From positions 6,497 to 46,625 of the forward strand of contig BRYA01000264.1 in assembly GCA_030267965.1 (NCBI GenBank): a stretch of 40,129 bases of DNA, read 5' to 3'. Positions 28,895 to 38,928 of the stretch are shown here, in pieces. Position 1 is the first letter of the stretch. Each line of letters opens with the position of its first letter. A program made the translations under genes and the position numbers. The notes beneath the pieces were generated by a model, which did not search any database, was not told the DNA's origin, and saw only the letters and a list, made by a program, of their open reading frames with translations. This DNA is from Triparma columacea (taxonomy: Eukaryota > Sar > Bolidophyceae > Parmales > Triparmaceae).

Positions 28895-31233
28895 TTATAA
28901 AACTCGCCAAACATACTTGAAGTAAATGAACGAGCCCAACATTGTGATTGCGCTTACAATCCAGAAGACCATGTACCCCTTATCCCACTTGAGTTCGGGC
29001 ATGGCAGGATCCCCATTTTCATCGACGAAATTCATGCCGTAAAGTCCCGTCAAAAATTGAGCTGGTAGAATGCAAACTGTAGCAAACGTGAGCACCGAGA
29101 GCAGCTCGTTCACCCTCCTATCGTGATAGTTGTCATACTCCGCCTTAAGAGTGGCAATCATATCCATCAAATTCTTCAAGTCGTCTTGGCAAGTTGCGAC
29201 GTCGTCCTCGATGTCTTCAAAGTAATGTGATATCTCGCTCCCAATGCGTTCGTCGTCAATGAGGTGACGGACAATTCGCTTCAAAGGCTTAACTTTCCTC
29301 TCCACCCACTCGATTTCCCTCTGAAGCCAGTGGACCTTCCTAAGGAACCCGCTCTTATCCCCCCTTGCGGAGTTCTTGTGTGACAAAGAGTCCTGCATTA
29401 ACTCAAGCTGCGATGAGCAAAAAAGGGAGTCGCGAAAGTGATCCACATGACGATGGTGGTTGAGAATTACAGCGAGGGTGAGGGGGGGAACGCAAGCTCC
29501 AACATCTCATCTCACCTGGATCCTGTAGATGTCGACGATGGGGCGAATGTCTCCGGCTAATGAGCGGAGGATCGAGCAGAGCAAGTAGTTTGCGTCGCCG
29601 CAGCGAATAAAGGAAAAGTCCTTCTTGAGGAACTTGTGCTGCCTGCTGAAGGTGCCAACGAGGTCGTGTCCGATTTGGGCTTCATCCATCGCGTCGGCAT
29701 CGTCGTCGCTGTCGCTTTCGAAGCCATCTTCGTCATCCGAGTCGCTATCGGAGTCGCTGTCAAGGTCCTCCGCCGATGCTATTTCCTTCCGCCTCATCCA
29801 GAGGGTCGAAAAGGTGATGAGCGTGTCGGCGGACTCTGAGGCCATTAGGACGACTGCCCTCGAACTCTCAACGTCGCAATTTAGAACAGGCCTAGGGAGT
29901 GCCTTGATACTATCCTCGCCGCTCTCGATGAGGGTCTTGAGCCAATTGACGCCTTCACGAACGATTCCGCTTCTCTTGAGCCTCCGAGCTGCCTTGAGCT
30001 CCGATCTTAACACGAGGATTTTCTTGTATCTTGCAAGTGAAGTTTTCGCTTTCCTTGAAAGCCTGATGCAGGGTAATATAGTCAAAAAGTGCGAGCCGAA
30101 CTCTGTTATCTTCACCGGTTGCCTAAAGGGCTCCATGATATCCTTCGTGGCAAGTGGGTGGACTTTTTGCATCGCAGCCACACGCAAGATGGTGAGGGCG
30201 TCGCACTGGGAGCAGATGGGCGGCAACATAAGCGTAGTCGTGTTAGGTATATTCAACCTTCCACCCTCTCTTTGCTCCTCACCTGCTCCGCGTTTATCCA
30301 GCGAACTTTCGTCCCCTTGGGCCTGTCGCCTGTGCTCATGAAATCACGAAGGGCATCGAAATCCTTATTGATATGTCGTTTCGAGAACAGGGAGTCGATT
30401 GAATAGTCCTGAACTGACACGACCACCCCCATGTCGTGGGTAGCACGGTTCAAGTCAGCCACCGAGCTTTCTCCCACCTGGTCTTGGATCGTATTGACGT
30501 CAGTGAATATTAGGTCAAGACTTACCAAGTATTTGACCCACTCTTTGCCGCTGACGCCTTCGAAAAGGTTTTCAGTTTCCTGATCGTCAAAGTTGGACTC
30601 ATTCCTAGTAAGCATTCTTTGTATCTTTTCGCTATGGTTCGCCTCTGATTTCTTCTTCATCTCCAACTTTCGCAAGAAACGAATGGCAGGACTCTGGGCC
30701 ATGAGTCTCGTGAAGCGTGTCTTTTTGAACATCTTCTTCACAATCTCCGGATGGAAAAGGACGTGAAATTTCAGCTTGGTCACCAAATCGCGATACAGGA
30801 CATATGAGATCCCCCACTCCTTAAAAAAGGTTTGCCTCTTCTTCAACCCGTCAGTCCCCGAAAGCTCCTTGGCTTGATTATCATCGAGAACCTTCTCGCT
30901 TAGCAAACCTAGTACCCGAACGAAGGGCGTAGGATAATCGAAGAAATGGAAGCCGCTTCCCGTCAAAAGACCCTGCAAAAGCTCCGCAACGTCCAGGGTG
31001 TTATCCCCATCCTTGTCGTAGGCTTTAAAAGATCTCTCCAAGTGCATGTCAGAAGCGTCAAACATGATCTGGGAAGTGAAATTGTTGCGGAAAACTTCCT
31101 CTAGGGGGTCATCTTTAGTATGTCCAGGATCTTTGCCGAGCAGACACACATGATAAGAAACTAACTCTAGGAAAAGAGGTTGTTGGTTGTTGAGCAGCTC
31201 AATCACCCGGCGTTCTGCGGCTGTTGCAGACAT
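28895..31233 (-). CDS. CorA-type Mg2+ transporter with EF-hand
   Basis: Three exons in transcription order, 31233-30283, 30205-29516 and 29407-28895, encode 717 residues. The N-terminal part carries an EF-hand loop at 73-84 (DKDGDNTLDVAE). A long mostly helical domain follows with a Ser/Asp-rich acidic insert (DLDSDSDSDSDDEDGFESDS). The C-terminus has the CorA architecture: a long stalk helix, then two transmembrane helices at about 648-668 and 691-710. The pore motif YGMN is at 670-673 (TGLYGMNFVDENGDPAMPEL). CorA/Mrs2/Alr1 channels take up Mg2+ as homopentamers. An EF-hand would let Ca2+ or Mg2+ regulate gating, which is not a standard feature of the family. The membrane is unknown; no organelle targeting peptide stands out. 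It is divergent from the next gene. Confidence 0.9.
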
Positions 31234-31361
31234 CTGGGGAGAGATTAAATCCGTGCACGAAAGTCTTAAGGATTTCCCTCTTTAGCTTAATTCGATCTTG
31301 TCCAGATTTCCGAAAGATTTGCAAAGAAGGAGCACTTTTGACTTTGAAGCGCTTTCTGCCC
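31234..31361. promoter_or_regulatory. Short divergent region (CorA / multi-TM protein)
   Basis: These 128 bases separate the head-to-head starts at 31233 and 31362. In-frame upstream codons exist for the plus gene, so its start could lie farther upstream and the promoter could be shorter still. No clear motif was seen. Confidence 0.4.
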
Positions 31362-33712
31362 ATGTTCAACTTCACTTCGAAGAAGGACGCGTTTGAGGAA
31401 CGCAGCACCGCTGATATTACTCTCGAGATGACTGGCGAGCCGGACACGGGCAAGACTGCCCCTACTGGAAAGAGCAATGGAAGGAAAAGTTTGGGGGGTG
31501 GGATGAACGTCATAAGTGCTGGTTTCAATGAAGTGAGGAGCAGCGTTAGCAGTGCTACGAAGACCCTCGTCCATTTGGGTCAAAACGAAGCGGGCAGCGA
31601 TTTCATGGACAACATTGATTTTGAAAGTCGGTTCGAGAGTCGTGTTTCTATCAATCAAGTCGAGGAGTTGACAGAGATGAGCGAGGAGGAAATGGTCGCG
31701 CACCTCAAAGCAGGCGACTTCTCGACAACTGCTCTGCCGACTGCCCACGCTGTGATTGCGTCCTGTATGATTGCTCCTCAAGACGGCAACGTTGACTTTG
31801 TTGAAGGCATGTGGGTCGAGAGGCTCGGGCCCGATATGACGTGGCACCTCGATCGTGTCACCACTGTTCACAAGATAATGGAAGACAATGTGGACTGGTC
31901 AGAGCTCAAGGAGGGCGAGGACGCTCCTTGGACGGCCTTCTATGACTTCCACTCTCAAAAAATGCTGAACAAGGCCAAACTCCGTCATCCCGAGGAGGGT
32001 CTCAAGCGCGTGTTTGGCTGTAACCCGTGGATTTGGCAGCAGTACGCCGTGTTGAAGGTCGAAGAGCAGATTCGCTTCCAGCAGAACCACTTCAAGGACT
32101 TCGACAAAATCGACATAGACATGTTGGCGAAGTCGGAGTGGGACGTTTTTGTCAACCACGAGGGAAATGAGGACCTCAAGGCCCGCATTGAAGACCCCCG
32201 CTTCCACAATGCTCAGAAGGCTCTCCTTCACCACATCCTATCCCCCTTCAGGGTCATGGAAGGCCTTCGCAATGCAGGCACGGAAAAGGAGAACCCAGGT
32301 GAGAACGGGCATCAAATCATTATTTGAATCAAATCAAGGCGGAGGTGTCTGACCACTACAAATTCAACACCTTCCTCGACGCTCATTTCACAGGTTTCGC
32401 GACCGATTGGGATATGTCTGATGAGCGCCTCTCCGCGTACACTTACCTGGGAGTCCTCGGATCGGGCTGGCTGGTGCCTCTACTCTGTGTGTTTATACAA
32501 TTCAGCGCACCCTTGTTGCTCGGGAGCTACGCATTGGATAACTCGTCCAGGAAGGATTCAGGCTGGTGTGACGACAGCGAGACTTGGTCGGACGACAAGA
32601 TAAAGGGCAAGTTCATGATTTTTACTGTCGTTATCCTCTACCTTTCAAAGATCGTCCCTGATGCCGTCTTTAATTTCTTGAGATCGGTCGGAGAGGGTAC
32701 AGATGCCCATAGCAAGGTCATGGCACTCAGGAAGCTCATCTGGGACCGCGGAGAGGACTTCAATCTCGGACAGATGGTCGGGTACAAGCTCGACCTTTAC
32801 ATGAACACCTCCTACGTCTGCCTCCTCTACACGCTTAATTTATTTATTCTCTTCACCACCGTTGATGTCATCGAAATGATGCTGAACGCCATGGCGGTGG
32901 AGTTCGTCCTCAAGATGGACGAAGAGTTTGCTGCAACCGACTGGTGGGACCCCGACCGACGGTGGATCAGGGCTGGTGCGCTCGAGCTTACTATCGGAAG
33001 CACCTTGAGGAAGAGCCACCTTAGTAGCGCTGTGAAGTTTGAGAAGCATTATCATGTGAGTTTGGGAGCCCTCACAAAGGCCCTTGGCGAAGACGCTGTT
33101 GTGAACGGCTTTCTCCTGCAAGACAAAGAACTGGCTGAGAAGGACAGTGTGAATAGTCTGTATCTGTCCCCCGAAGACGCTGTGAACTTGAGATTGGCAA
33201 AAATTGCAAAGAAAAACAATCTTGACGATCAACAATTCGTGAAGCCCGTTGTGTCCTTTGGCATCTTGAGCAAGATAATTCACTACATCGCTCCGGAACA
33301 AGCCCCCAATACCCTCTTCAACAGGTACAGTGACCTCTATTGTTGGTCGAGGTGGCACAAGATTATGTACAGCGGTCTCGCCTCTATTCCCTCCGTTGAA
33401 AGCATTTACGCTTCCGAAGACAACAAGAAGATCTCCCCGAATGATCACCTCCTTACCCAGGAGAAGAGAGACACTGTTTCCTTCGCCAATTATTCAAGGA
33501 ACGTTGAGAGGAAGGCGGTGAAGTACATCTTGTCCATCCTCACAGGTGTCGAGATATTGCGCGGGCCCGCCCTGTTCATGAAACGCGGCGAGTTCTTCAA
33601 AGTTCTCTATCGGACAGCCGATGGAGTTGTTATGTGGTTCAACGTTGTCGTACAAGTTGCATTTCCCTTGTTCATCCTCCTTAGTGCTGTTGCAGTACCA
33701 TCCTGTTATTAG
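31362..33712 (+). CDS. Unassigned multi-TM membrane protein
   Basis: Two exons, 31362-32298 and 32394-33712, encode 751 residues. The acceptor at 32393 (TTTCACAG) was chosen because it alone restores the frame at the GTGAGA donor (...KENP-G-FATDWDM). The first 310 residues are soluble, Ser/Lys-rich, then a region with many Trp and acidic residues (EGMWVERLGPDMTWHLDRV, CNPWIWQQYAVLKVEEQIRF). Hydrophobic segments follow at about 331-357, 386-402 and 445-465, then LNAMAVEFVLKMDEEF, a long soluble loop, and a last helix at the extreme C-terminus. I recall similar proteins in stramenopile and haptophyte algae without assigned function. It may be a channel or transporter, but no known signature was seen. 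Confidence 0.78.
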
Positions 33713-33789
33713 GTAAGGTAAGCCATGCAAGCTTGATAAGGGAGCGAAAAAGTAGAGGAAATCTTTGTCAGCAAAAAGCCATATCTACT

Positions 33790-35653
33790 TCATATAACAA
33801 CCCCTCCGAAGACTTCCTTCTTGCATTGCTCCCACTTTCCTCTCGCTTCTTCCCAATTTCCATCCCCGCCCCAAACAACACTCCGATTCCTCCATTTTCT
33901 CAGCGCAACCCACTTCGCCGGGAAGGAAGACCCCTCGGGGGGGGTTAAGGGGGAGCAGAAAAATAGCTCCCCGTCTTCATCCAGTCTCTCCCTGAAGATC
34001 TCCGGAACCTCCCCTACCTCGATGTACCATTCAATAGGGTCGCCGAGCCTTACATCAATCCCTTCGTCAGTGTTTCTGTACCAGACGCCCCATCCCTCCT
34101 TCTCCTTTTTGACGGCACGGGGAGGCTTATTGGCGTTGCTGCTCCTCCTCCCCCTCGTTTTCCCGAGCACAGCAACCCTCTCGAAGACTTCCTTCAGATC
34201 ACCCTCTTCGTCCTCTCCTGGATTAAGCTCGAACATACAATCATACCTCCCCCCCTGCTCACTGTACCCCCTGGGTCGCGTTGATGGGTTAGTATTTTTG
34301 CATTCGAGTGGTCGGTTTTTCCGATTCTCACCTATAACAGACTACCGTTCCAGCCCCCTCACCCTCCTTGCCCTCCACCTTGAGGCCGGCTATGTTCTCT
34401 TTCGTGGGCTTGATGAGGATTCGACGAACCTGCGATCAGCGAGGGGCGAACGGGGTTAGCTATAAGAAACATCGTGACTGCGTGTCACGCTCCAACCCCT
34501 TTCGCGGCCCGCTGCGCTCCTGACTCTGCCTGGCTCTTCTCACCCTCTCGTCCTCCCTCCCTTCCTCTTCCCACTCTTTCGCCCCGTCCGTAGTGACAAA
34601 ACCTTCGAACTGCCCCTCCTTCCCCCACCCATCCTTGAAGAAGAGCTCAGCGTACGACTTGTACCTCGCGTCCCATGTCGCCTCGGTCCCATCCGGCACC
34701 GATGCGACGGCCCCGTTCACGTAGACTACGCTCCCCACCACCTTGCAAAGCTTGAGGAGCTCGGTAGTTCCTATCCCTCCCTTCCCCCCACCCTCCTTTG
34801 CGCCATACGCCCCGAAAACTCCCATTACCCGCTCCGCGATCCTCAACCTGACCATCCTCACGGGACTCTCATTTAGCAGCTCCTCCAGCTCCTTCAACCT
34901 CATAGGGTACTCCTCCTCCAGTCTGCCTACAGTTTCCAGGTCCGTGGTCTTTAGGGCATTCTGAACCTTCCGGACCTCCTCGTCCTGCTTGTCGCCGCTG
35001 CCTCCGCTCCCTGCACTCATCAAGCTCTGCATGCTGGCCAAGCTCGTCTCGCTCGCGCTACTCCTCCTCCTCTCCAGCACGTCACGAACCCACTCATTCT
35101 TCCGGACCTCCTCCCTCTTCCGAACCAGCTTGTCCTTATCCCCGCCCGCAACCCAGGTCTCCATGACCTCGTGCAGCTCCTCCGGCACTAGTGACCTCAG
35201 TTCCCCTCCCCACCCCCACCCTCTAACAATAATCTTAAACCCTCCAACTTGCTCCACTCTCCAGTTCTCCCTCCCCTCTATTGCCTTCACGCAACCCAAG
35301 CTCGATGCAGCCTCGACGAATCCCGCGAACTTCTCGTCGACTCCGTCCTCCCCCACGTCCCCGGGGATGCAAGGTAGTGAAGAGAAGGAAGAAATGAAGG
35401 AATCAGATGGAAGTGTCGATAAAAGCGACGGAGATGACAATATCGGAACATGAGTTTCGATCACAGGAGGGCGTGTACTATCTTGAAAGAACCGAACAGT
35501 GCTGTGGAGAACAAAACGTTCCCTCAGCTCCTGGGGGGAGAGACTATCGGAGATTTCCTCGACCCCATGATCATTTTGGCGTGTAATGATGGAGGGATAT
35601 AGAATTAGGATGGAGAGATGCCGGTTTGATTGGGAGGGAGGGAAGGAGGACAT
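33790..35653 (-). CDS. Unknown protein
   Basis: Three exons in transcription order, 35653-34544, 34429-34332 and 34270-33790, encode 562 residues in a continuous, phase-matched frame. I recognise no family. The middle has RFVLHSTVRFFQDSTRPPVI, RVEQVGGFKIIVRGWGWGGE and a charged coil-like stretch (KTTDLETVGRLEEEYPMRLK). The C-terminus has RRILIKPTKENIAGLKVEG, GGRYDCMFELNPGEDEEGD, DEGIDVRLGDPIEWYIEVGE and PAKWVALRKWRNRSVVWGGD, suggesting a beta-rich Trp-containing domain. The frame stays open upstream to 36055, but that part lies over the next gene's promoter and first exon. I therefore chose the Met at 35653; a Met near 35775 is an alternative. Confidence 0.66.
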
Positions 35654-35909
35654 AGTATGGGATCCGGAAACGAAGAGACCAGAACCCAATTCCTTTGCCT
35701 GATTTTGGATAATGAATTCAGGCCGAATTTCAGACTGTTTGACCCTGCCCCAAACATTACATCCTACCACACGCATAGTACTGCACAAGTGGCTGAAATA
35801 GTTGGCCCTCGGCGATTTTCGTTGACCTGGCGGTCGAGCTTTCTCATCGCTCAACGTAGTCCCTCTCCCCCCTCCTTCCCCCCCCCAACCCCCTCTCGGG
35901 TCCTGTGAA
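35654..35909. promoter_or_regulatory. Divergent intergenic region before the EF-hand/WW gene
   Basis: These 256 bases separate two head-to-head starts. The right end is C-rich and pyrimidine-rich and is followed by TTTCTCCAG at 35923-35931. That resembles a splice acceptor, so the plus gene might have an additional upstream exon. Confidence 0.4.
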
Positions 35910-38812
35910 ATGTGCTTCTCATGTTTCTCCAGGAGCTTAGACGAGCTAATGAAGCAGTCCCAGGCAGGTCCAGATCTGACCGAGTTAATGAATATGCTAT
36001 TCATGAAGAAGTCGGCGAAGAAGAAGTACTTGAAACTCTTCACTGCCATTGACAAGGACGGCTCTGGTTATATCTCCTTAATAGAGTGGTTTGTGTACAT
36101 GCGGTTGGACCATTCCAAGTTCGTGGAGCGGGCTTTCGCCCAGATGGACATAAACCAGGAGGGTGATAGCGCGCAGCAGCTGGATGTCACAGAGTTCTTC
36201 ATCGGTCTTATGAACTTTTGCTTCTTCCCCAGGGAGAAGTTGAGCAGGTTCGTGTTTGACCTTTACGACGAAGATAAGAACGGCGACATAACTATAGCCG
36301 AGCTCGAATTGATGGTGTCAGACATTTGCGGCGAGGGGAAGGAGGACTTGGTAAAGAAGCTCATGAAGATGCTGGATAATGACAACTCGCTGGACGTCAG
36401 CTACACCGAGTTCATGAAGGTCGAGAAGAGGGCCAGTACGATTCTTGCCCCGGCGTTTACGCTCCAGAGAAAACTCCAGCAGAGGTGCATGGGTCGGAGG
36501 TTCTGGAAGAAGGTGAGAAGAGGCGAGGAGCGACGAGCTGCCGGTGCAACACTAGCGAAGCGATGTACACAAAGTCGAGCTTTCATGCAATATGGCACAT
36601 TCCCCTTGTGACCGCAGCCCATCGTTCTCACCCATAATCCCACCCACTTTGCGATTCGCCTCGCTCATCTTAGAGGGCCAAGAAGGTGAAGAAGATGCTC
36701 GCGAGCCAAAACACCGATACGCTCGTGGACTTCTTTGCCAAAATGCTGGAGAAGGACATGCCAGCCCCACCAACATTCGACGAGGATGACTTGGATGTGG
36801 AGGAGGACGTAGGCTCTGACGAGGGATCTTACCACGAGGAAACATGGGAGGAGATTGAGGCCAAGAGGCTAGAGGCTGAGCGGGAAGCGAAGATTAGAGA
36901 GTACGAGGACATGGAGGTTTTCAAGAACGAGTTCGAGGAGTTTAGAAGGTTCAAGGAGCCCGCTACTGGCCGGTACTATTGGGTCAACACGAAGACCAGG
37001 GAGGAGCTTTGGACCGTCCCGGCACCCGGCGTCACCATTACGGTGGGAGACTACGTTCGAGCGCTCGACTTCACATACGAAAGGGCCTACTGGTACAACA
37101 AGACGACTCGAGAGAGATTCTGGGTCCTTCCGGAGGAGAACCAGGAGGGGGCGAAGAAGTTCACCAAAAACTCGCTGGCCATCAGGAGGGCGAGGGGGTT
37201 CCCGGACCCACCGAAAGTCGTGAGCGCGGCAGGTGGGCTGGGGAGGGCAGCCGTGTGGTGGGTGGAGCCGATCGACAACGACAGGTACCCTTGGATAGCA
37301 CTGCATGTTTGTAGGTACAGGTGAGTGATGTTTGGGTATTTTCTTGATCAGAAAGTAAGCCCTACATTTTAATTCTAACCCCAAACCATTACCCTATTAC
37401 TCCGTTTACTTCCGTAGGCTCGACAGCAGTGAGGACCCAGCGAATCCTGAGTGGGAGTACAAGGGCAGAACGTCGATCATCCTTGAAGATTTGGAAGAGG
37501 GCGCCTTGCCGAAGCAAGTCAATGTTTCGGACCTTAAGGAACTGGCGACCTACAGGTTCTCTGTCATTTACGAGAATGCCATAGGAGAGAGCGTAGAAAG
37601 CGACTACAGCAACCAAGTAAAAATCATCAGTCCGCTCCCCGAGGGCTGGGTGGAGTATGACCTACCTGACGGCAAGACCTTCTTCGCGAACGCCAAGACC
37701 AAGGGTGTGCGGTGGGATAGACCAGAGAACGACCCTTTCTACATGGAAACCGACTTGTTCCTCAAGTTCAGCAGGAGAGAAATCAAGAAACTCAAGGCTT
37801 GCTATGCCCAGATGGACTGGGATCAGTCGCAGAAAATTTCCTACGATGAATTCCTGGACGTTTGTAACGAGATAGGAGAGCACAAGGTCAGGGATGACGA
37901 CAAGAAGATCAAGCCATATTGGAAGGCTGCCAAAAAGGACGAATTTGGGGAGATTGGGTTTAGGGACATGGTTTATTTGTTGCACGAGTGGAAGGAGGTG
38001 AGAGAGGCGGCGGGGAGTAGCTCCTAAATATACCTAATATAATATACCGTCTCACTCCCTCTCGCCTGCAGTTCAAGATGGGGCAGAGGGGCTTCATCTC
38101 GAAGTACCTTTGCTGCCTCTGTAAACTTTGCTGGGAGAGCTGCTATGCTCCCAAAGTTGGAGGATCGAAAAGGTACCTTGGCGGTGACGCCGGGACTAGG
38201 ATGGGAGACTGGGTGAAAGGAAACCACCCTCTCGTTGGCAGGCCATTTTACCACAACAATAAGACCAAGGAAACGACGTGGGAGATGCCGGAAGAGATTA
38301 GGTACTACCTAGGCGAAAAGCTCAACTCGAACTTGAGGAGGAGATACGACGAGGCGCAGATGAAGCAGTTCCAGGAGGAGTTTAAGGCCATGGATTTGGA
38401 CGGCTCGGGGGCCGTCGACGAGAGCGAGTTGGGTCTCATTTTGGAAAACCTGGGGGAGAGCGTCACCGCGAATAGGCTCAAGGGATTGATCAAGGAGATC
38501 GATAAGGATGGGAGCGGGGAGATTGAGTTCGAAGAGTTCATGGTCATGATCGACGCGGTCTGGAGGGGGAGGGGGAGCGCAGCGTGGAGCAGGGTCACAG
38601 ACTCGACTTTAGACGAGGAGAACAAGAAGAAGATGAATGAAATGAAGGACAATTTGGAAGACTTTGCCGACGAGTACGAGCAGAAGAAGTTGGACGAGGC
38701 AAGGATGAAGGGGATCTTGTATCCTCATGGAAGATACTGCTATTGTGGTTGTAGGAAGCCACAAGGCTTTGGGGTATTCCAGATGGCGAAGAAGTCTGTG
38801 AAGAAGAAATAG
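35910..38812 (+). CDS. EF-hand / WW / fibronectin-III-like multidomain calcium protein
   Basis: Four exons, 35910-36512, 36674-37320, 37418-37997 and 38072-38812, encode 856 residues. EF-hand loops: 48-59 (DKDGSGYISLIE), 120-131 (DEDKNGDITIAE), 718-729 (DLDGSGAVDESE) and 754-765 (DKDGSGEIEFEE), with degenerate ones at 80-95, 156-167 and 549-560. Three WW-type motifs: about 294-318 (RYYWVNTKTREELWTVP), 489-520 (LPEGWVEYDLPDGKTFFANA...RWDRP) and 662-684 (YHNNKTKETTWEMPEE). A fibronectin-III-like domain sits at about 358-487. A Cys-rich patch (LCCLCKLCWESC, 623-634) and a Cys-rich tail could be membrane-anchored by acylation. It should act as a Ca2+-dependent scaffold binding proline-rich ligands; partners are unknown. 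The start at MCFSCFSRSL is the first ATG but see the preceding entry. Confidence 0.85.
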
Positions 38813-38928
38813 AGAGGCGGTTGTATGTATCATCAAAATGAGACGATTTATTGTTTGCTTGTTGACCAGAGAGTTGAAATTTTTTACGCATAAAATACGA
38901 CGCGAGAGAATTCAAATACTAATCAACA

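Noticed and set aside
32299..32360. Earlier splice acceptor or start (MNQIKAEVSDH) for exon 2 of the multi-TM gene
   Set aside because: AG sites near 32338 and 32345 do not restore the frame from the donor at 32299. The CACAG at 32389-32393 does.
35654..36055. N-terminal extension of the unknown minus-strand protein
   Set aside because: The frame is open, but it runs over the promoter and first exon of the EF-hand/WW gene and has no conserved-looking sequence. The Met at 35653 leaves a sensible divergent gap.
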